From Planctomycetota bacterium (GTDB lineage: Bacteria; Planctomycetota; Brocadiia; SM23-32): a stretch of DNA of 5,087 bases. Position 1 is the first letter of the stretch; every line of letters starts with the position of its first letter. Positions 1 to 5,087 of the stretch are shown one piece after another. The notes beneath the pieces are model-generated. The model made no database searches, had not been told where the DNA came from, and saw nothing but the letters and a program-made list of their open reading frames with translations. The translations under genes were made by a program, and so were the position numbers. The stretch lies in contig JAGXLK010000262.1 in assembly GCA_018334735.1 (NCBI GenBank), positions 1 through 5,087 of the forward strand, written 5' to 3'.

Positions 1-1
1 G

Positions 2-1759
2 GGGAAGTATCACAGTCAGTGGCCCATGCGTGGGACGGGATTTGATCCTGTCCCGCAGTATCCGGGCCATCTGATCGCGACAGCGGGCGTCATTGGAACA
101 TTTACCCCGCCTTCAGGTGAGCTTGGTCCGGCGTGGGTCCTCAACAATGATCGTGGCTCCATTTATGTGTTGTCCAGCGATGGACTTTTTTTAACCGATC
201 TTGGCGGCGATGCCCGGACACACCGGCAACTGGGTCCTCCTGAGGCCGAACGTGGCATGGTGATCGATGATTACAGTTTCGGGACGGAGCTTTTCGGGCC
301 GGCTGCGACCCAGATAAAAGGTAAGAAAACATATTTAACTGCTGGTCATCCCAGCACGAACATCTTCGAGATCACCGGATTGGATACTGTCCGGCGACTG
401 CCTCGCCGGTCCGTTGAGGTTGAGTCCGAGGTTCTCGCGGATTGCCCGGGAGCCCGTCTTTTGCCGGCTGACCGTCGTGAACACAAGACCGCAAGTGTCA
501 TTGTGCGCAATGAGGCTCCTGAGGTGGATGGTAAGCTGGGCGACTGGCAGAGCGCAAGGTGGATGAAGGTGGACGATCGACTGAACATCCGGGGGGCGAT
601 GGCTGTGTGCGGCGATACGCTCTACGTTGCCTGGGACATCGGTACGCCGGATCTTTTGAAAAACGGTGCGGCCGATGGATGGAAGTATCTTTTTGCGACC
701 GGGGGAGGGCTGGATTTGATGCTGCGGACCCGGCCTGATTCGGAAGACCGGCCCCGCCGCCGGAAATATCACTCCTACAGCGAGACTGCTGCCAGAGGCG
801 ACCTGCGTCTTTTCATCACCCGGGTGGGCGATCCAGAATCGGGGCCGGTGCGTGCCGTGCGTTTCCAGCAGGTGGGCGGAGAGGGCGACTCTATAACGTA
901 CGTTTCACCTGTCGGACAGGTAGATTTTGATGCAGTGAAAGATGTTTCTCGCAAGGTAAAACTCGCGCAACAGGCGGGCCAATTCGAAGTTGCCGTGCCA
1001 TTATCCGTGTTGAACTTTTCGGTACGGCCGGGATTGGAGACGCTGGGCGATATTGGTGTGTTGACCGGGGACGGAGACCAGACGACGAACCGGTTGTATT
1101 GGAACAACAAAGCCTCGAACATGGTCTCTGATATTCCCACCGAGGCGCGTTTAACCCCCGAGGAATGGGGAACGCTGAGATTCACGAAAGCGGACAATTT
1201 GGACGCTCGTCGCCGTGGGGTCAGTTTGGGCGGGGTATTTTTTGACGAAGGAAAAAGCAGCCTCTCCGGGGGGAAGGAAATATCTCTGGTTGACCTGGAC
1301 GCGGAGGCATTTTCGGGCGATCGTGCTGCTGCGGTCAGCGGCCGTGTGCTGGTCCGTCCGCGCTCGGCCCCGTTTCTCATCACGGAAAATCCCGGGGAGA
1401 ATGAATACCGGTACTTCCAGATGGCCTGGAAACCCCAGACGCCTGGTAAAATCCACCTGGAGGTGCGGGTTGAAGACACGCAGGTGGTGCGTGCCGATAC
1501 CGAGGTTGAGATGACAAAACAAATCAAACCGGGCCGGCAGGACGAAGACATCACTGGTGACCTTATGGGCGAGCTGGAGGATGAGAACGGTGAAAAGAAT
1601 GGGGGGCAAAAAGATTCCCGGGGTTGGCAGGTGGAAAAAGTTGACCTGTGGAACGTGTGGAAACGCCCCCGGCGGGTAACTTCTATATGGATCTATGTTA
1701 AAGGTGGGCGTGTTCTCATTGACGATGTGCGGCTGAGGCGAAACCTGAATTCAAAATAA
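2..1759 (+). CDS. Large modular protein, C-terminal part: propeller-like tail, CBM9-like domain, jelly-roll module (5' partial)
   Basis: The frame is open from base 2 to the TAA at 1757-1759, giving 585 visible residues. The ATG at 26 is unlikely to be the start: it has no purine-rich site before it, and the sequence reads as the middle of a domain, so the gene begins upstream. Residues are numbered from base 2. Residues ~1-115 look like the end of a beta-propeller (NHL/PQQ-like), including the strand-turn-strand GSIYVLSSDGLFLTDL at 52-67. Residues ~158-400 resemble a CBM9-like carbohydrate-binding domain: D176-G-K-L-G-D-W182, then DTLYVAWD (205-212), then GGGLDLML (234-241). Residues ~405-580 form a beta-rich, probably jelly-roll module, with YRYFQMAW (469-476) and a closing strand VLIDDVRL. 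An acidic, Gly/Asn-rich stretch (~505-540) interrupts it. I see no catalytic motif in the visible part. It is probably exported like its downstream neighbour, but its N-terminus is missing. A role in glycan binding is inferred; the catalytic or sensory role of the propeller is unknown. The coding call is secure, the CBM9-like call moderate. Confidence 0.9.
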   Translation, partial: GKYHSQWPMRGTGFDPVPQYPGHLIATAGVIGTFTPPSGELGPAWVLNNDRGSIYVLSSDGLFLTDLGGDARTHRQLGPPEAERGMVIDDYSFGTELFGPAATQIKGKKTYLTAGHPSTNIFEITGLDTVRRLPRRSVEVESEVLADCPGARLLPADRREHKTASVIVRNEAPEVDGKLGDWQSARWMKVDDRLNIRGAMAVCGDTLYVAWDIGTPDLLKNGAADGWKYLFATGGGLDLMLRTRPDSEDRPRRRKYHSYSETAARGDLRLFITRVGDPESGPVRAVRFQQVGGEGDSITYVSPVGQVDFDAVKDVSRKVKLAQQAGQFEVAVPLSVLNFSVRPGLETLGDIGVLTGDGDQTTNRLYWNNKASNMVSDIPTEARLTPEEWGTLRFTKADNLDARRRGVSLGGVFFDEGKSSLSGGKEISLVDLDAEAFSGDRAAAVSGRVLVRPRSAPFLITENPGENEYRYFQMAWKPQTPGKIHLEVRVEDTQVVRADTEVEMTKQIKPGRQDEDITGDLMGELEDENGEKNGGQKDSRGWQVEKVDLWNVWKRPRRVTSIWIYVKGGRVLIDDVRLRRNLNSK

Positions 1760-1763
1760 AAAT

Positions 1764-1767
1764 AGGA
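1764..1767 (+). promoter_or_regulatory. Ribosome binding site (AGGA) for the second gene
   Basis: AGGA ends 8 bases before the ATG at 1776, a normal Shine-Dalgarno spacing, and this selects that start. A closer ATG at 1769 is only one base from the AGGA and reads just seven codons (MKNGTRA) before a TAA at 1790, so it is not the gene start. The in-frame ATG at 1797 has no comparable upstream site. The intergenic stretch (1760-1775) is only 16 bases, A-rich, and has no terminator-like hairpin, which supports co-transcription with the gene before it. Confidence 0.65.
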
Positions 1768-1775
1768 AATGAAAA

Positions 1776-1862
1776 ATGGGACGAGAGCATAAAATTATGG
1801 GAACAGTTTCCGCACCAGTTTTTTTGTGCATACTTCTGGTGATCATATGGAACGTACCGGCG
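1776..1862 (+). other. Signal peptide coding segment of the second gene
   Basis: Residues 1-29 show the three parts of a Sec signal peptide: a short charged start (MGREHK), a hydrophobic core (about residues 11-25, VSAPVFLCILLVIIW) and a polar end with V27-P-A29, a good -3/-1 signal peptidase I site before S30. C18 sits inside the hydrophobic core and is not in a proper lipobox (PVFLC lacks the small residues expected before Cys), so a lipoprotein is unlikely. No twin-arginine motif is present. The protein is expected to be exported across the cytoplasmic membrane. Confidence 0.8.
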
Positions 1863-4800
1863 TCCCAACCGCTTGTTCGAACGGTCAATCGCCGGGTGCC
1901 TCCCGAGGAGTTTGCAGAAACCTGGGGCGTCAATCCCGATCGAATGCGGGAGTCGTTTGGTCGGAACGAGAAGGTACGTCTTATTCTCAAAAATTGCAGT
2001 GCTCCGGCGAACGTTCTGTGGCCCGGTGAGACGGCCAGTTTCACGTTTCATGCGGAAAATCTGACGGATAAGGCTCTTGATCTTTCGGGTAAAGTGCATA
2101 TTATTCGCTACCAGACGTATACCAAACCGGGCACCAATTTTTTTAAAATTGGGATCCGTAAGCTGAAAGAGACCGGCACCGTTCCGATCGCCATTAAAAT
2201 TGAGCCAGAGGGGTGGGGTGATGTGACCGTTACTCCGAAAATCCCGGAGCGGTTCGGAGGCTACGCTCTTATCGTCGATTTTCCCGGTCAGGATCGACTG
2301 TTCGGGGCTTCCTGTGTGCGGTCGTACAAGCCCGAGCACCACAAAAAACGCTTTTACAAGCTGACAGTAGATCTACGGGATATCGATGCTCTCAAGCGTT
2401 TGGGCGTGGCCCCGAATCGGATAGGTATGAGTTACATGCCGACGACCCGTGACAATTTTGAAAAACGATATGAGCAGAAAACCGAGTATCTGCGCCGGTT
2501 GCAGGAAGCCGGACGGACGGTGACGGTCGAGTTTGGCGCGGGGGCTCGAGACCATCAGCCCTTAGGGCGTCCCCGTCCCTGGCTGGATGAAAATGATGTG
2601 ATGAAAAAAGGCAAGTCCGACATGGCCTGGTTGCCGTCGATGGACGATGATTTTCGCCGGTTTGTGAAGAAGTTGCTGGTCGATTATGGGTGGCCCAGAG
2701 GCCCCATCAACGGTGTTATGCTCTGGAACGAACCGTGGGAAGGAATCAGCATATCAGGCTGGGGAGCTGACATGATCCGTTACCGGAATCTGTACACGGC
2801 CATGGCGCAAGGGGTGGAAGATGCCGAGCAGGAAGCGGGGGTGGAAGTCTTCATCGGCGGGTGTGATTCCAGCTCCAATACCATGGATAAACTTTTCGGC
2901 GATGGATCCAAGAAATTTCTCAAATGGCTCGACTTCATGAGCATTCACTACCAGGGTACGAATCCATGCACGACAATCCGGATGTTCAACGAGCGGACGG
3001 ACGAAAACGGGAATCCGGCGCCCGTGCAGGTCTGGGATACCGAGAGCTGGGTTGCTAACTCCGACGATCGAATTGCTGGCGTGCTGGCGGCCATGTACTC
3101 CTTCGGGCAAAAAAGGGTGGTGGGTATTAACAGCAATAAGATGGTGACGACCTCTTTCAATACCCGCCTCCGTGGTTTTAAGGGCAAACGGCGAATCCTT
3201 CAGACCTGGTCGGCGGGAGCGGCGATCGGAGCGTTCCAGCATTTCGTCGGCGAACGGGATTTTCGGGAACTGCTTTTCCGCAAAGCCCCGCCCTTTGTGA
3301 TGATCTTTGAAGGTGAAAATCAGGAAGATGGGACCGTCGTGGTGCTGGGGGATTTGGGATCTGTTTTTGGTTTCAAAAATGTGCCGTTTTTCACCTGCCG
3401 CAGCCAGCAGGAGGTGAGGATCAAAGAGGAATTGCGAAAAAAACTGGCCTCGCTGCCGGCCAATGCCCCTGAACGCGAGGAGATAACCGCCAGACTCAAA
3501 AAATATATGCCCTGGACGGGCGCCAAAATGACTCTTCGATGTCCGGACAATGCGTTCAGCCTCTACGATTTCTACGGGAACCGTGTCGAGACAAAAAACG
3601 GAGAGATCGTTGTCCCGCTGGACGCTCGGGGTTTCTATCTGCGCGGGAACGGAGAGGAGGGATCCTTTTCAAAACTCCTTGCTGCTCTGAAGAATGCGCG
3701 AGTGTATGGGGTGGAGCCGTTGGTCACGGAAGCCCTGGATATGACAGCTCCGATAGCCGAAAAGCCTGCTATCCGGTTGAAATCAACCAACACCTTGAAC
3801 CGCCCCATCAAAGGAGAACTGAACGTATCGGTGGCGGGTTTGAAGGTGAGACATCCACAGACGGTCTCTTTCAGGCCGCACGAGCGGAAAATTATCAACG
3901 TAAGGATCACGGACGGGGAACCGCGAGCGGATAATCTTTACCCGATGCGCATGGTATTCGATGCCGGCGACGATGGACTGGCCGTGCACGAAGAGACCAT
4001 GCGGGTTAACTGGATTGAGAACAGGAATATTACCGTCGACGGCCAGCTCGACGATTGGGAAGGGGCGATCCCGCAGCAAATCAGGGCCGAGGGGATGCAC
4101 GGAGCGACAATGATGGAGAAGGTCTGGCGTCCGTTTCTCCAGTTTGATGAGTCGGTGTCAAAAGGCTTCGCGGTGGGGTATCTGGCTTACGATGAGAAGT
4201 ACTTTTACTTCGGGACCAAAATCAGCGATTCTTCACCGCATCCGGGAACCGTCAGGTTTGAGACGCGCAATGATGATGATTATTTTTATCCCGAGGTGTG
4301 CTATCAGGTCAATGCCGACAAGACTTTTGCTACGGTTAACGGTGGTGTGAAGGGCAGTTTTTCGGATTTGCTTCCCGTGAAAAAACCCGGGAGCAAGGAG
4401 AAAATTTCGGCCAGAGGTTGGAAAGGGCTGTCCCGCTATGCCGCATTTGACATCGATGCTGGCGAGAGCCCGACGGCTTTCTCCGTGTATTACCTGCACT
4501 GGAAAGGGAAATACCCGCGGTGGTCTCGTCCCGAGATCCTTGCCAGAGACAGCGGTGAGAAATTGCTGAAAGTAAAACCCGAGAAGACCGGTTACGGTAC
4601 GTATTTCCGGTTTTTGATTCGGGGCAAGGTCCGGCTTCATTTTCCATCTAACTGGCGACGTGGCGCGATTGTGGGGCTTTTCCTCGATCCGGCGAAAGGT
4701 GTGGACGGAGAAGGCCTGAAGAATCCGGGGGCAAAATTCCTTGGTACCGATACTGAGACTGAGGCGAACTGGCCCGGTGCGTACGGGAAACGTGCTTTCT

Positions 4801-5087
4801 TGTTGCCCGGTGGGTCCAGAGGTGGAGAACACCAGCGTATTCGCCTGGTGAACGATGTGAAGAAGAAAAAGCTCGAATGGCCGGAAGGAGTCCGGCGGTA
4901 CAGTTACCGAAAGCTTCCCATGTTGCCGGCGGGCAACGCACCCCGTTTCGACAACATACAGATTGCGTTCAATGTGTTGCCCCCCGAAAAAAAGTGGATG
5001 AAACCCTATCCGCCGGGCACGATGCCACACTATATCGGCTATGCCGACACCGATTACGAATACGCCTTAAACAAAGTGGCTGACGAA
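1776..5087 (+). CDS. Secreted multidomain putative glycoside hydrolase (clan GH-A-like barrel) with CBM9-like C-terminal region (3' partial)
   Basis: One uninterrupted frame of 1104 codons is still open at the window edge. The ATG at 1776 is preferred because AGGA lies 8 bases upstream; an in-frame ATG at 1797 (M8) also keeps the signal peptide. Domains: signal peptide 1-29; beta-rich N-terminal domain ~65-190; probable (beta/alpha)8 barrel ~192-500; beta-sandwich region ~500-660, broken by a charged helical insert (~544-577); Ig-like module ~666-745; CBM9-like region from ~750, opening with D755-G-Q-L-D-D-W761 and followed by YDEKYFYFGTKISD (805-818). The barrel shows W317-N-E-P-W321, where E319 would be the acid/base. 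SIHY (H391, Y392) matches strand 6, and W420-D-T-E-S-W425 gives E423 as candidate nucleophile. The 104-residue gap between the glutamates fits clan GH-A retaining enzymes. Glycan hydrolysis outside the cytoplasm is therefore likely, but the family and substrate are not recognised. The gene follows its neighbour by 16 bases, probably in the same operon. An inactive or binding-only barrel remains possible. Confidence 0.92.
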   Translation, partial: MGREHKIMGTVSAPVFLCILLVIIWNVPASQPLVRTVNRRVPPEEFAETWGVNPDRMRESFGRNEKVRLILKNCSAPANVLWPGETASFTFHAENLTDKALDLSGKVHIIRYQTYTKPGTNFFKIGIRKLKETGTVPIAIKIEPEGWGDVTVTPKIPERFGGYALIVDFPGQDRLFGASCVRSYKPEHHKKRFYKLTVDLRDIDALKRLGVAPNRIGMSYMPTTRDNFEKRYEQKTEYLRRLQEAGRTVTVEFGAGARDHQPLGRPRPWLDENDVMKKGKSDMAWLPSMDDDFRRFVKKLLVDYGWPRGPINGVMLWNEPWEGISISGWGADMIRYRNLYTAMAQGVEDAEQEAGVEVFIGGCDSSSNTMDKLFGDGSKKFLKWLDFMSIHYQGTNPCTTIRMFNERTDENGNPAPVQVWDTESWVANSDDRIAGVLAAMYSFGQKRVVGINSNKMVTTSFNTRLRGFKGKRRILQTWSAGAAIGAFQHFVGERDFRELLFRKAPPFVMIFEGENQEDGTVVVLGDLGSVFGFKNVPFFTCRSQQEVRIKEELRKKLASLPANAPEREEITARLKKYMPWTGAKMTLRCPDNAFSLYDFYGNRVETKNGEIVVPLDARGFYLRGNGEEGSFSKLLAALKNARVYGVEPLVTEALDMTAPIAEKPAIRLKSTNTLNRPIKGELNVSVAGLKVRHPQTVSFRPHERKIINVRITDGEPRADNLYPMRMVFDAGDDGLAVHEETMRVNWIENRNITVDGQLDDWEGAIPQQIRAEGMHGATMMEKVWRPFLQFDESVSKGFAVGYLAYDEKYFYFGTKISDSSPHPGTVRFETRNDDDYFYPEVCYQVNADKTFATVNGGVKGSFSDLLPVKKPGSKEKISARGWKGLSRYAAFDIDAGESPTAFSVYYLHWKGKYPRWSRPEILARDSGEKLLKVKPEKTGYGTYFRFLIRGKVRLHFPSNWRRGAIVGLFLDPAKGVDGEGLKNPGAKFLGTDTETEANWPGAYGKRAFLLPGGSRGGEHQRIRLVNDVKKKKLEWPEGVRRYSYRKLPMLPAGNAPRFDNIQIAFNVLPPEKKWMKPYPPGTMPHYIGYADTDYEYALNKVADE
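2134..2152. repeat. Short perfect inverted repeat inside the second gene
   Basis: CCAATTTT (2134-2141) and AAAATTGG (2145-2152) are perfect 8-base inverted copies separated by TTT. The element lies within codons for T-N-F-F-K-I-G in the N-terminal domain. The stem is AT-rich, the loop is only three bases and no downstream U-run follows, so it is not a terminator. It is most likely a chance product of the codons used, recorded because the symmetry is exact. Confidence 0.4.

Noticed and set aside
26..28. ATG as the true start of the first gene
   Set aside because: The frame is open to the window edge, no ribosome binding site precedes it, and the protein there reads as mid-domain sequence without a signal peptide.
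775..1554. Minus-strand open frame of 259 codons
   Set aside because: Antisense to the CBM9-like and jelly-roll part of the first gene. It has a Ser/Thr/Arg-rich composition and no recognisable motif.
1640..1690. TTGACC followed by a TATATG-like stretch as an internal promoter for the second gene
   Set aside because: The spacing between the two elements is far larger than 17 bases, and both fall in coding sequence whose codons explain them.
1815..1862. Lipoprotein signal for the second gene
   Set aside because: C18 is within the hydrophobic core and lacks the small residues of a lipobox. V-P-A before S30 fits ordinary signal peptidase I cleavage better.
1826..2064. Short plus-strand frames near the start of the second gene, considered as a separate small gene or evidence of a frameshift
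   Set aside because: The frame from 1776 stays open through the whole stretch and encodes a sensible signal peptide and beta-rich domain, so no frameshift is needed.
1716..2342. Minus-strand open frame of 208 codons spanning the gene junction
   Set aside because: It would overlap the end of the first gene and the signal peptide of the second on the opposite strand. No convincing ribosome binding site or domain is present.
3539..3934. Plus-strand open frame of 131 codons in another frame
   Set aside because: Inside the second gene, which reads through without interruption. The product is Arg/Gly/Cys-rich with no domain features.
4233..5030. Minus-strand open frame of 265 codons
   Set aside because: It lies wholly opposite the second gene, whose frame is continuous and shows recognisable domains. 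Its protein is rich in Arg, Ser, Pro and His without any domain pattern, as expected of an antisense shadow.

Overview
The window is almost entirely coding on the + strand. It holds two large, closely spaced genes, and both run off the window: the first lacks its 5' end and the second lacks its 3' end. Only 16 bases separate them, with no hairpin and no credible promoter in the gap, so they look like one transcription unit. No RNA gene, mobile element, CRISPR array, attachment site or origin is visible.

Gene 1 (2-1759, 585 codons visible) is the C-terminal part of a modular protein. It starts with a beta-propeller-like tail, continues with a carbohydrate-binding family 9-like (CBM9-like) domain recognisable from a DGKLGDW motif, and ends with a jelly-roll-like module split by an acidic, Gly/Asn-rich insert. 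Gene 2 (1776-5087, 1104 codons visible, still open at the window edge) encodes a protein with an N-terminal signal peptide and a beta-rich N-terminal domain. This is followed by a probable clan GH-A (beta/alpha)8 barrel with a WNEPW acid/base motif (E319) and a WDTESW candidate nucleophile (E423). Further beta-sandwich modules come next, and then a very long CBM9-like region that starts at a DGQLDDW motif.

The organism cannot be named from this window. Base composition is moderate (roughly mid-50s % GC by eye). Very large secreted multidomain proteins carrying propeller and CBM9-like domains, with no identifiable common pathway gene nearby, are typical of the Planctomycetes-Verrucomicrobia-Lentisphaerae-Kiritimatiellae group and similar polysaccharide-degrading bacteria. 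That assignment is inference from general knowledge of those proteins.

The working model is a secreted pair acting on a glycan. Gene 2 is the probable hydrolase and gene 1 a non-catalytic or uncharacterised binding/propeller partner, both tethered to a glycan by related CBM9-like domains. The substrate is not deducible. The most interesting point is that gene 2 has recognisable GH-A catalytic geometry in a sequence and architecture I cannot place in a named glycoside hydrolase family.
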